Source: Streptomyces flavotricini
GTDB lineage: Bacteria > Actinomycetota > Actinomycetes > Streptomycetales > Streptomycetaceae
DNA: 64,000 nucleotides
Direction: 5' to 3'
NCBI RefSeq assembly: GCF_020639365.1
Contig: NZ_JAINUL010000001.1
Span: 2,339,047 to 2,403,046 of the forward strand
The notes under the pieces are model-generated. The model was not told the DNA's origin, searched no databases, and was given only the letters and a program-made list of their open reading frames with translations. This document shows, piece after piece, positions 56,473-64,000 of this stretch (position 1 is the stretch's first letter; each line of letters starts with the position of its first letter). The position numbers and the translations under genes were made by a program.

Positions 56473-56801
56473 GGTGCCTAACTCCCAAGGTTCAAAGGGG
56501 CACCCGCATGAAGATTGGAGACGCGGGATTTGGGAAACTCCGTTTGGCTGCACGACCCGGGGTGACGGCCCGAGGCGACGCGAAATGCACTGCGTGTACT
56601 GCGGGTACTGCGGGGGTTCTGCGGTACTGGTGTGGTGCTGGTGACGGCTCCGGGGTGCCGGGGCCGCCGGGTGTTGCGGTGGGGGTACTGCCGGTGGAAC
56701 GACCGCGAGCGGTGCGGTTTTCGTACTCCGGACTTCTGGCTCCGGGCGGTGGACAGGAAGTGTGACGTTCCCGGTGCCACACCGCCCGGAGAGTCTGTGG
56801 G
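56473..56801. other. Intergenic region between xanthine dehydrogenase and permease genes
   Basis: About 365 bp separate the Mo-subunit stop (56838) from the permease ATG (56472). It holds two tandem TACTGCGGG units (56597-56614) with a related GGTTCTGCGG after them. No purine riboswitch or clear promoter hexamers were recognised, and an 85-codon open frame here has no coding character. The permease promoter must lie in it if the permease is not transcribed from the operon upstream. Confidence 0.5.
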
Positions 56802-56829
56802 GGTCCGGGGGCCTCGCGGCCCCCGGACC
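56802..56829 (-). terminator. Terminator hairpin after the xanthine dehydrogenase operon
   Basis: GGTCCGGGGGCC (56802-56813), loop TCGC, GGCCCCCGGACC (56818-56829), 8 bp beyond the stop of the Mo-subunit gene. Very stable, without a U-tract. Confidence 0.8.
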
Positions 56830-56837
56830 AGGCCGTC

Positions 56838-59243
56838 CTAGAGGGTGCCGGTGAGGGCTTCCGGACGGATCGGCGTCTTGTTGATCTCCAGACCGGTCGC
56901 CGCCCGGATCGCCGCGATCACGGCCGGGGTGGACGACAGGGTGGGGGCCTCGCCCATCCCGCGAAGGCCGTACGGCGCGTTCGGGTCGGCGAGCTCCAGG
57001 ACGTCGACCGGGATGGTCGGGGTGTCGAGGATGGTCGGGATCAGGTAGTCCGTGAAGGAGGGGTTGCGCACCTTCGCGGTCTTCGGGTCCACGATGATCT
57101 CCTCCATGATCGCGACGCCCAGGCCCTGGGTGGTGCCACCCTGGATCTGGCCGACCACGGAGAGCATGTTCAGGGCCTTGCCGACGTCCTGCGCCGTCGC
57201 CAGCTCGACGACCTTCACCAGGCCGAGCTCGGTGTCCACCTCGACCACCGCGCGGTGGGCGGCGAAGGTGTACTGGACGTGGCCGTCGCCCTGGCCGGTC
57301 TTCAGGTCGAAGGCGACGGTCGGCCGGTGCCGGAACTCCAGCTCCAGGTCGATCGCGTCCTCGCCCTCCAGGACGTCGGCGAGGTCCGCGAGGACCTCTC
57401 CGCCGTCGGTGACGACCTTGCCGCCTTCGAGGAGCAGCTCGGCGGTCGCCCACGCGGGGTGGTAGGACCCGTTCTTGCGGCGGCCGATCTCCAGGACGGC
57501 CTCGCGGACGGCCTCGCAGGTGTTCTTCACGGCGCCACCGGTCATGTACGTCTGCCGCGAGGCGGACGTGGAACCGGCGGAGCCGACCTGCGTGTCGGCC
57601 GGGTGGATGGTCACCTGCGTGACGCCCAGCTCGGTACGGGCGATCTGCGCGTGGACGGTGACACCGCCCTGGCCGACCTCCGCCATGGCCGTGTGGACCA
57701 TCGCGACGGGCTCGCCGTTGATGACCTCCAGGCGCACGCGGGCGGTGGAGTAGTCGTCGAACCCCTCGGAGAAGCCGACGTTCTTGATGCCGACCGCGTA
57801 GCCGATGCCGCGCACGACGCCCTCGCCGTGGGTGGTGTTGGAGAGGCCGCCCGGCAGTGCGCGGACGTCCGCGCCCTCGCCGGCGGTCTCCCACTGGCGC
57901 TCGGGCGGCAGCGGGCGGGCCTTGACCCGGCGCAGCAGCTCGGCGACGGGCGCCGGGGAGTCCACGACCTGGCCGGTGGGCATGATCGTGCCCATCTCCA
58001 TGGCGTTGAGCTGGCGGAACTCGACCGGGTCCATGCCCAGCTTCGCCGCGAGCTTGTCCATCTGGGCCTCGTACGCGAAGCAGGCCTGGACGGCGCCGAA
58101 GCCGCGCATCGCGCCGCAGGGCGGGTTGTTCGTGTAGAGCGCGATCGCCTCGATGTCGACGTCCTCGAGGACGTACGGGCCGACCGACAGCGAGGAGGCG
58201 TTGCCCACGACCGCCGGGGAGGCGGACGCGTACGCGCCGCCGTCCAGGACGATCTTGCACTTCATGTGCGTGAGCTTGCCGTCCTTGGTGGCGCCGTGCT
58301 CGTAGTACAGCTTCGCCGGGTGGCGGTGCACGTGGCCGAAGAAGGACTCGAACCGGTTGTAGACGATCTTGACCGGCTTGTTCGTGGCCAGGGCCAGGAG
58401 GCAGGCGTGGATCTGCATCGAGATGTCCTCGCGGCCGCCGAAGGCACCGCCGACGCCCGAGAGCGTCATGCGGACCTTCTCCTCGGGGAGACCGAGGACG
58501 GGGGCGATCTGCTTGAGGTCCGAGTGCAGCCACTGGGTGGCGACGTAGAGGTCGACACCGCCGTCCTCGGCGGGCACGGCGAGGCCGGACTCCGGGCCGA
58601 GGAAGGCCTGGTCCTGCATGCCGAAGGTGTACTCGCCCTCGACGATGACGTCGGCGCGCTTGCGGGCCTCTTCCACGTTGCCGCGGATGATCGGCTGGCG
58701 GTGCACGATGTTGGGGTGCGGGACGTGACCGGAGTGGTGGTCGTCGCGGCCCGGGTGGATCAGCGGGGCGTCCGCGGCGAGGGCGGAGGCCTCGTCCGTG
58801 ACGACCGGCAGCTCCCGGTAGTCGATCTTGATCTTGGCGGCCGCGCGGCGGGCGGTCTCCGGGTGGTCCGCGGCCACGAGGGCGACCGGCTCACCGTGGT
58901 GGCGCACCCGGCCGTTGGCGAGGACCGGGGTGTCCTGGATCTCCAGGCCGTAGTTCTTCATCTCGGCCGGCAGGTCGTCGTACGTGAGCACCGAGTAGAC
59001 GCCCGGCATCGCGAGGGCCTCGGAGATGTCGATCGAGGCGATCTCGGCGTGGGCGACGGTGCTGCGCAGGGTCTGGCCCCACAGCATGTCCTCGTGCCAC
59101 ATGTCCGAGGAGTAAGCGAACTCACCGGTGACCTTGAGGGTGCCGTCCGGGCGGAGCGTGGACTCGCCGATGCCGCCCTTGTTGTGCTTCTGGGTGACGT
59201 TGGTCGGCGTGCCGGCCGGTACCGTGCGGGTGTTCTGAGCCAT
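56838..59243 (-). CDS. Xanthine dehydrogenase family, molybdopterin-binding subunit
   Basis: 801 residues from ATG 59243, 2 bp after the stop of the Fe-S gene. Features of the xanthine oxidase large subunit are clear: VTGEFAYSSDMW, RHHGEPVALVAAD, GGAFGGRED and PPCGAMRGFGAVQ at the Mo site, TAMAEVGQGGVTVHAQIA, QGGTTQGLGVAIMEE, and the catalytic Glu in GMGEAPTLSSTPAVIAAI near the C-terminus. It hydroxylates purines (hypoxanthine to xanthine to urate) in a complex with the FAD and Fe-S subunits; the neighbouring permease, XdhC and PucR-type genes support a purine substrate. Confidence 0.93.
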   Translation of the reverse strand: MAQNTRTVPAGTPTNVTQKHNKGGIGESTLRPDGTLKVTGEFAYSSDMWHEDMLWGQTLRSTVAHAEIASIDISEALAMPGVYSVLTYDDLPAEMKNYGLEIQDTPVLANGRVRHHGEPVALVAADHPETARRAAAKIKIDYRELPVVTDEASALAADAPLIHPGRDDHHSGHVPHPNIVHRQPIIRGNVEEARKRADVIVEGEYTFGMQDQAFLGPESGLAVPAEDGGVDLYVATQWLHSDLKQIAPVLGLPEEKVRMTLSGVGGAFGGREDISMQIHACLLALATNKPVKIVYNRFESFFGHVHRHPAKLYYEHGATKDGKLTHMKCKIVLDGGAYASASPAVVGNASSLSVGPYVLEDVDIEAIALYTNNPPCGAMRGFGAVQACFAYEAQMDKLAAKLGMDPVEFRQLNAMEMGTIMPTGQVVDSPAPVAELLRRVKARPLPPERQWETAGEGADVRALPGGLSNTTHGEGVVRGIGYAVGIKNVGFSEGFDDYSTARVRLEVINGEPVAMVHTAMAEVGQGGVTVHAQIARTELGVTQVTIHPADTQVGSAGSTSASRQTYMTGGAVKNTCEAVREAVLEIGRRKNGSYHPAWATAELLLEGGKVVTDGGEVLADLADVLEGEDAIDLELEFRHRPTVAFDLKTGQGDGHVQYTFAAHRAVVEVDTELGLVKVVELATAQDVGKALNMLSVVGQIQGGTTQGLGVAIMEEIIVDPKTAKVRNPSFTDYLIPTILDTPTIPVDVLELADPNAPYGLRGMGEAPTLSSTPAVIAAIRAATGLEINKTPIRPEALTGTL

Positions 59244-59245
59244 GG

Positions 59246-59881
59246 TCAGACCGCCTCTCCCTGACGTGCGGCCGCCAGGCGGACCGCGTCGAGGATCTTC
59301 TCGTAGCCCGTGCAGCGGCAGAGGTTGCCGGACAGGGCCTCACGGATGTCCTGGTCGGACGGGGAGCTGTTCTGTTCGAGCAGCGCGTCGGCCTGCACCA
59401 GCAGACCGGGGGTGCAGAAGCCGCACTGCACGGCGCCGGCGTCGATGAACGCCTGCTGGATGTTGGAGAGCTCCACGCCCTCACCGGTCTGCGAGTCGGC
59501 GGCCCGCGAGCGGAGCTCGCTGTTGGGCCCGTGCGCCTGCCACTGCTTCGCCGCGTCCAGGGTGACGCCGGCCTTGGAGCCGCAGCCGCCGCCGGTGCCG
59601 CAGGCACCGCCGTGACCGTGCTCCTCGCGCTGCTTGGCGAACTCCGCCAGGCCCTCGACGGTCACGACGTCGCGACCCTCGACCTGTCCGGCTGCCACCA
59701 GACAGGAACAGACCGGCACGCCGTCGAGACGGACGGTGCAGGAACCGCACTCGCCCTGCTCACAGGCGTTCTTCGAGCCCGGCAGGCCGAGCCGCTCGCG
59801 CAGCACGTAGAGGAGGGACTCGCCCTCCCAGACATCGTCGGCTTCCTGCTGACGGCCGTTGACGGTGAAATTGACGCGCAT
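59246..59881 (-). CDS. Xanthine dehydrogenase family, 2Fe-2S subunit with Cys insert
   Basis: 211 residues from ATG 59881, 2 bp after the FAD-subunit stop. The plant-type ferredoxin domain ligates a cluster with Cys40, Cys45, Cys48 and Cys60 (NACEQGECGSC, then CSC). The C-terminal helical domain has the second cluster in VQCGFCTPGLL and NLCRCTGYEKIL. Between them, residues about 86-133 form an insert (HGHGGACGTGGGCG and a polar stretch) absent from typical small subunits of about 160 residues. The insert brings two more Cys (94 and 100) and two His (88 and 90). The subunit passes electrons from Mo to FAD. Confidence 0.93.
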   Translation of the reverse strand: MRVNFTVNGRQQEADDVWEGESLLYVLRERLGLPGSKNACEQGECGSCTVRLDGVPVCSCLVAAGQVEGRDVVTVEGLAEFAKQREEHGHGGACGTGGGCGSKAGVTLDAAKQWQAHGPNSELRSRAADSQTGEGVELSNIQQAFIDAGAVQCGFCTPGLLVQADALLEQNSSPSDQDIREALSGNLCRCTGYEKILDAVRLAAARQGEAV

Positions 59882-59883
59882 GA

Positions 59884-60780
59884 TTACGCAGCCCCTTCGA
59901 GCGAGCGGCCGTGGCCGGTTCCGCGGTACTGCTCCCAGGTCCAGACGAGCTGGCGGCGAGCCATGATGCCGACCGCGTGACGGCGGTACTTCGCCGTGCC
60001 GCGGACGTCGTCGATCGGGTTGGCCGCGCCGGTGGCGAGGTCACCGAACTGCTTGGCGATCGACGGGGTGATGACCTTGCGGGACTCCCAGAAACCGCCC
60101 TCTTCGAGCGCGGCGTTCAGGAACTCCTCGGCGGCCTTCGCACGGATCGGGGTCGGCGCGGCCGATCCGATGCCCGTACGGACCGTGCGGGTCTCGGGGT
60201 GCAGCGCCAGGCCGAACGCGCAGACGGCGATGACCATCGCGTTGCGGGAGCCGACCTTGGAGTACTGCTGGGGACCGTCCGCCTTCTTCACGTGGATGGT
60301 CTTGATGAGCTCGTCGGCGGCGAGCGCGTTGCGCTTCACGCCGGTGTAGAACTCGTCGATCGGGATCAGGCGGGAGCCCCGTACGGACTCCACCTCGACC
60401 TCGGCACCCGCCGCGAGCAGCGCGGGGTGGGAGTCGCCGGCCGGCGAGGCGCAACCGAGGTTGCCGCCGACGCCGCCGCGGTTGCGGATCTGCGGGGACG
60501 CGACCGTGTGCGAGGCGAGCGCGAGACCCGGGAGCTCCGTCCGGAGGTTCTCCATGATCTGCGTGTACGGAACGGAGGCGCCCAGCCGGACCACGTCCTC
60601 GCCGACCTCCCACTCCCGCAGCAGACCGATGCGGTTCAGGTCCAGGAGGTACTCCGGCCGACGGTGGTCGAAGTTGATCTCGACCATGATGTCGGTGCCA
60701 CCCGCAATCGGCACAGCTGTGGGGTACTCGGCCTTAGCGGCGAGTGCCTCCTCCCAGCTGGCGGGGCGAAGGAAGTCCAT
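59884..60780 (-). CDS. Xanthine dehydrogenase family, FAD-binding subunit
   Basis: 298 residues from ATG 60780. The CoxM/XdhB fold is shown by MDFLRPASWEEALA, VPIAGGTDIMVEIN (FAD phosphate loop), ASHTVASPQIRNRGGVGGNL and CASPAGDSHPALLA. The C-terminal part includes KVGSRNAMVIAVCAFGLAL. It carries FAD and passes electrons to NAD+ or O2. First gene of the operon FAD-FeS-Mo, divergent from the PucR-type gene. Confidence 0.93.
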   Translation of the reverse strand: MDFLRPASWEEALAAKAEYPTAVPIAGGTDIMVEINFDHRRPEYLLDLNRIGLLREWEVGEDVVRLGASVPYTQIMENLRTELPGLALASHTVASPQIRNRGGVGGNLGCASPAGDSHPALLAAGAEVEVESVRGSRLIPIDEFYTGVKRNALAADELIKTIHVKKADGPQQYSKVGSRNAMVIAVCAFGLALHPETRTVRTGIGSAAPTPIRAKAAEEFLNAALEEGGFWESRKVITPSIAKQFGDLATGAANPIDDVRGTAKYRRHAVGIMARRQLVWTWEQYRGTGHGRSLEGAA

Positions 60781-61034
60781 GTGCGGCTCTCTTCTTCTTC
60801 ATCGTGTCGTTCACTTCAAGCCAGGAGGCCCTCGGGCCCTCGACTGGTCGTTCACGTGCTGTTAACGCGGTGTGGAGTCAGTACACAAGCCGTGCGTCCT
60901 TCGGGTGCAGTCACCGAAACCATGAAGGAGTTGGCTGGCGGCCTCCCTCGTCTTGTAGATTCGTATGAAAGGCAGGATGCAACGACCTGCCCGATTTCCA
61001 ACGGCAACATTCGAGACAGATCGGCGGCGACACC
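60781..61034. promoter_or_regulatory. Divergent promoter region of xanthine dehydrogenase and PucR-type genes
   Basis: In this 254-bp spacer, the minus strand shows TTGTGT, 17 bp, TTAACA (near 60862-60890) ahead of the dehydrogenase operon. The plus strand shows TTGGCT, 17 bp, TGTAGA (near 60930-60958) ahead of the regulator. Both are only fair matches. The arrangement suits control by the adjacent PucR-type protein; its site was not identified. Confidence 0.35.
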
Positions 61035-62714
61035 ATGCGGCTGCGCGCACTGCTGGAAACCGAGGCGCTGGGGCTGCGGCTGCTGGGCGGCGAGGACGAA
61101 CTCGACCGGACGGTCCGCGGCGTCATGACGACCGACCTACGAGACCCCAGCCGGTACCTCACCGGGGGCGAACTCGTCCTCACCGGCCTGGCCTGGCGAA
61201 GAAATTCGGCCGACTCCGAGCCGTTCGTACGAATCCTCGCGAGCGCGGGCGTCGCGGGCCTCGCGGCCGGCGAGGCGGAGCTCGGGGACATCCCCGACGA
61301 TCTCGTTTCAGCCTGTCGGCGCAACCGGCTGCCGTTGTTCGCCGTGAACGAAGACGTTGCATTCGCCACGATCACGGAGTACGTGGTGCGGCAGGTCTCC
61401 GGAGAGCGCGCCGGCGATCTCGCGGCCGTGGTCGACCGGCACCGCCGCCTGATGACGTCCGGCCCGGCGGGCGGTGGACCCGATGTGGTGCTCGATCTGC
61501 TCACCACCGACCTCGATCTGCGCGCCTGGGTGCTGTCCCCCACGGGCCGGCAGATCGCCGGAGCGGGCGAACCCCTGGCACCGGGCATCTGCGCGGCCCT
61601 GGCCGGAGAACACCTGGCGGCGGTCCGCACCGGGCGCAGGGGCCCGCACCGGATCTCCATCCAGGGTATTACCTACTCCCTCTTCCCGATCAGGGGAGCG
61701 GGCCGCGGCCCGGGCGCTCCCGGGGCCCGTGACGTGCGCGAGAGCGTGCTCTCGGACTGGCTGCTGGCCGTCGAGGCGGACGCCGGGGACTGGCCCGCCG
61801 AGCGGCTCGACCTGCTCCAGGGCGTCACCCAGCTGATCGCCGTCGAGCGGGACCGGCGCGATGCCGCCCGCACGGTGCGCCGCCGCCTCGCCCAGGAGGT
61901 GCTGGAGCTGGTCCAGACGGGTGCCCCGCCCGCCGAGATCGCCGCCCGCCTGCGGGTCGCGGCCCCGGTGCTGCTGCCCGGGCTGGGCAGCGCCCCGCAC
62001 TGGCAGGTCGTCGTGGCGCGGGTCGACTGGGACGGCGGGGACATCCCCGGCGGCCCGGTGGCCCAGTCGCTGCTGGAGGAGATCCTGGTCGACCAGTCCG
62101 TCTCGGGGCCCGAGCCCTCGGACCGGATCGCCGTGGCCAACGCGGGCGACGAGGCCATCGCGCTCGTACCGCTGCCCGCGCTCGCCGCGGAGGCCGGCGA
62201 GGAGAAGGGCCCGGACCGCGCCCTGCACGCCGACGAGCTGCTCACCGTCGTACGGGAACCCCTGCAGGCGGGGCTGGCCGACGACGGCCGGCTCACCCTG
62301 GGCGTCAGCGCCGCCGTGCACTCCGCCGAGGGGCTGCGCGGGGCGCTGGAGGAGGCCCGGCACGCCCGCCGGGTCGCCGCGGCGCGCCCGGGCCGGGTCT
62401 GCGCCGCGGGCCACCACGAGCTGGCCTCGCACGTCCTGTTGCTGCCGTTCGTCCCGGACGACGTGCGCCGCGCCTTCACGGCCCGCCTGCTGGACCCGCT
62501 GCGGGACTACGACCGCCGCCACCGCGCGGAGCTCATCCCGACGCTGGAGGCGTTCTTGGACTGCGACGGCTCGTGGACGCGCTGCGCGACGCGGCTGCAC
62601 CTCCACGTCAACACCCTGCGGTACCGGGTCGGGCGAATCGAGCAGTTGACGGGACGTGACCTCTCGCGGCTGGAGGACAAGCTCGACTTCTTCCTGGCAC
62701 TGCGGATGAGCTGA
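61035..62714 (+). CDS. PucR-family transcriptional regulator
   Basis: 559 residues from ATG 61035. The N-terminal PucR domain (MRLRALLETEALGLRLLGGE, VRGVMTTDLRDPSRYLTGGE, LPLFAVNEDVAFATITEYV) is followed by a GGDEF-like/CdaR middle region and the C-terminal PucR helix-turn-helix (LEAFLDCDGSWTRCATRLHL, HVNTLRYRVGRIEQLTGRDL). PucR of Bacillus controls purine catabolism in response to purine degradation intermediates. Divergence from the xanthine dehydrogenase operon makes that operon the likely target. Confidence 0.93.
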   Translation: MRLRALLETEALGLRLLGGEDELDRTVRGVMTTDLRDPSRYLTGGELVLTGLAWRRNSADSEPFVRILASAGVAGLAAGEAELGDIPDDLVSACRRNRLPLFAVNEDVAFATITEYVVRQVSGERAGDLAAVVDRHRRLMTSGPAGGGPDVVLDLLTTDLDLRAWVLSPTGRQIAGAGEPLAPGICAALAGEHLAAVRTGRRGPHRISIQGITYSLFPIRGAGRGPGAPGARDVRESVLSDWLLAVEADAGDWPAERLDLLQGVTQLIAVERDRRDAARTVRRRLAQEVLELVQTGAPPAEIAARLRVAAPVLLPGLGSAPHWQVVVARVDWDGGDIPGGPVAQSLLEEILVDQSVSGPEPSDRIAVANAGDEAIALVPLPALAAEAGEEKGPDRALHADELLTVVREPLQAGLADDGRLTLGVSAAVHSAEGLRGALEEARHARRVAAARPGRVCAAGHHELASHVLLLPFVPDDVRRAFTARLLDPLRDYDRRHRAELIPTLEAFLDCDGSWTRCATRLHLHVNTLRYRVGRIEQLTGRDLSRLEDKLDFFLALRMS

Positions 62715-62798
62715 GCGGATCCGGCCGGGGAGCCGCCCCGCGCGGCCGGGAGCCGGCGCGAGGCGGCGAGAGGGCGCCTGACACGTCGTCCGGACTTT

Positions 62799-62812
62799 GT
62801 GAAAGAGTTCAC
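62799..62812. promoter_or_regulatory. Small inverted repeat, Crp-like half-sites
   Basis: GTGAA, 4 bp, TTCAC; read with flanks as TGTGA-N6-TCACC it resembles a Crp-family site. It lies about 90 bp upstream of the TPR-like gene. Confidence 0.3.
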
Positions 62813-62901
62813 CCGACCCCTTGGCCGAAGGCTCCGATCCGTGCTCTCATTTCGCCCCAGGGCTCAACGACGTGCTGCTTGGTTGCTTTGGGGAGGGCAA
62901 T

Positions 62902-63690
62902 GTGGCGGATACCGCCATGTCCGGTGCCGGATCTACCGGGGGAGACGACCCCCTCCAGCGGGCGATATGGCGGCTGCGCTCGCGCGGCTGTTGGACCGAC
63001 GCGGCAGCCCTGCTGACGCCTCACCTGCACGACGCCGGCGCGGCCGTGCAGCGGACCGCGCTGCTGGTCGAGCGGTGCCTGTTCACCGGGCAGGGGTGGG
63101 CCGAGGCCGAGGACGCGCTGCGGGTCGCGGAGGCGGTGGCCCACGACGACGACGAGCGGGGCGCGGCGGCGTGCGAGCGCGGGCAGTTGGCGTACGCGGC
63201 GACCGTGCTCGGCGTCCGCGACCGCTCGGACGAGGCCCGTTCCGCACTGGGCCGGGCGGCGGCGCTGCTGTCCCCCGGGTCCCGGACGCGACCGCTGCTG
63301 GACTTCCGGCGGGGGCTGGTCGCGGAGCACCTGGCGGACGCCCCGCAGTCGGCCCGTCCGGCGTACCGCCGGGCCCACGCCGGGGCGCTGGCGCACGGGG
63401 ACACCCTGCTGCTGTCCTTCACCTGGCGCCACCTGGCGGCGCTGTCCCTGCGGGACGGGGAGGTGGCGGAGGCCCGCAAGGGCTTCGCGGAGTCCCTGCG
63501 CATCCGGGAGGACCTGGGGTTCCTGATCGGCACGGCTCCCGCGCTGGCGGCTCTGGCCGAAGCCGAACCGGAACCGGAGGCGGCCCGCCTGCGCGCGGAG
63601 GCCCGCCGGCTGTTCCACCTCCTGGGCGGCATCCCGACCTGGCTGGCCGACCAGCTCCACCCGGACAAGTCCAGCCCCGCGGGCGTCTGA
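62902..63690 (+). CDS. TPR-like repeat protein
   Basis: 262 residues from GTG 62902, chosen because GGGAGG lies 5 bp upstream; a longer frame from TTG 62821 has no such site. Alpha-helical repeats with TPR-style residues occur throughout: AAALLTPHLHDAGAAVQRTA, AEAEDALRVAEAVAHDDDER, ALAHGDTLLLSFTWRHLAAL, GEVAEARKGFAESLRIRED. No enzymatic motif, signal peptide or membrane span. Probably a protein-protein interaction protein; its partner is unknown. Confidence 0.8.
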   Translation: MADTAMSGAGSTGGDDPLQRAIWRLRSRGCWTDAAALLTPHLHDAGAAVQRTALLVERCLFTGQGWAEAEDALRVAEAVAHDDDERGAAACERGQLAYAATVLGVRDRSDEARSALGRAAALLSPGSRTRPLLDFRRGLVAEHLADAPQSARPAYRRAHAGALAHGDTLLLSFTWRHLAALSLRDGEVAEARKGFAESLRIREDLGFLIGTAPALAALAEAEPEPEAARLRAEARRLFHLLGGIPTWLADQLHPDKSSPAGV

Positions 63691-63701
63691 GGCGCGGGGG
63701 C

Positions 63702-64000
63702 TCAGCCCACGCCGAAATGAGGGCGCAGCAGCTGCTCCACGAGCGGGAGGTCGCCCGCGATCAGGGCCTCCAGCAGGGCCGTGTGCTCCGCCGCGTCCCG
63801 CACGAGCTCCGCCCGTCGCGCCCTCGGGGCCCCCGGCAGGGGCCACTGGGACCGGCGGTGCAGCTCCTGCGCCACGGAGACCAGCTGCTCGTTCCCGCCC
63901 AGGGAGAGCAGCTCCCGGTGGAAGGCCCGGTCCGCGTCCGCGTACCCCGCCAGGTCCCCCGCCGCGGCGGCCTCGGCGGCGGCGGCCGCCGCCGGCCGCA
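63702..64000 (-). CDS. GntR-family regulator, FCD domain (C-terminal part only)
   Basis: The last 98 codons are present, ending at TGA (63702-63704); the start and DNA-binding domain lie beyond the right edge. The sequence ADADRAFHRELLSLGGNEQL, then RRAELVRDAAEHTALLEALI and QLLRPHFGVG, is the ligand-binding FCD domain of FadR-type GntR regulators (the Asp/His metal ligands in DRAFH and the His of EH are visible). It converges with the TPR-like gene with an 11-bp gap. Confidence 0.8.
   Translation of the reverse strand, partial: RPAAAAAAEAAAAGDLAGYADADRAFHRELLSLGGNEQLVSVAQELHRRSQWPLPGAPRARRAELVRDAAEHTALLEALIAGDLPLVEQLLRPHFGVG

Noticed and set aside
56508..56765. An 85-codon plus-strand frame in the gap before the permease
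   Set aside because: No ribosome-binding site and no resemblance to a known small protein; composition follows local repeats.
56473..58533. In-frame upstream extension of the purine permease frame across the xanthine dehydrogenase gene
   Set aside because: The extension is Arg/Pro-rich noise in another frame of the dehydrogenase. The permease proper starts at ATG 56472 with a ribosome-binding site.
62809..63846. A 345-codon minus-strand frame over the TPR-like gene
   Set aside because: Composition (Arg/Gly/Gln) is shadow-like, and its upstream end crosses the coding part of the GntR/FCD gene in a different frame.

Overview
The window is a stretch of a high-GC actinomycete chromosome, almost certainly Streptomyces or a close relative. 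The grounds are very high third-position GC, many GTG starts (and one likely TTG), ATGA stop/start overlaps, hairpin terminators mostly without a U-tract, a bifunctional germacradienol/geosmin synthase, a CobN-type aerobic cobalamin pathway, and very large secreted RHS and FG-GAP proteins. About 40 protein genes are supported. No rRNA, tRNA, CRISPR array or insertion sequence was seen.

Left part, 1-15.3 kb: a variant of the FxSxx-COOH radical-SAM RiPP system. It has a small precursor (5776-5967), a divergent radical SAM/SPASM maturase coupled by an ATGA overlap to a stand-alone HExxH protein (2909-5535), a HEAT-like helical protein cut by the left edge, and a 1228-residue FxsT-like NB-ARC/TPR protein whose N-terminal ParA-like and TIR-like domains look degenerate. 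A hypothetical protein follows, then an opposing cassette of two P-loop ATPases and a single-pass membrane protein (10894-15280) that resembles a membrane-to-cytoplasm signalling or conflict module.

15.3-26.3 kb: mostly housekeeping and accessory genes. These are a cation/proton antiporter, a DUF421 membrane protein, two secreted trypsin-like proteases, a tyrosine phosphatase, an O-methyltransferase, tsaD (with a perfect 13-bp inverted repeat upstream), a secreted phosphoinositide-type phospholipase C, a FAD monooxygenase and an SDR.

26.5-37.6 kb: corrin-ring genes of the aerobic cobalamin pathway. cobL-cobM-cobK run on the plus strand, cobG-cobH-cobIJ on the minus strand, and cobN lies behind a clear cobalamin riboswitch and ends in a bidirectional terminator. 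A small CxxC protein with an Asp/Glu/His tract sits inside the cluster.

37.6-48.6 kb: a 2104-residue secreted RHS/YD-repeat protein with a distinct C-terminal tip. It is followed within 10 bp by a two-helix membrane protein, a candidate toxin/immunity pair. A secreted DNRLRE/FG-GAP/lectin protein is transcribed divergently.

48.7-64 kb: geosmin synthase, an Eis-type acetyltransferase, a secreted beta-propeller, and a purine-catabolism block (XdhC-like factor, AzgA-type permease, three-subunit xanthine-dehydrogenase-family enzyme, divergent PucR-type regulator). A TPR-like protein and the C-terminal part of a GntR/FCD regulator cut by the right edge close the window.
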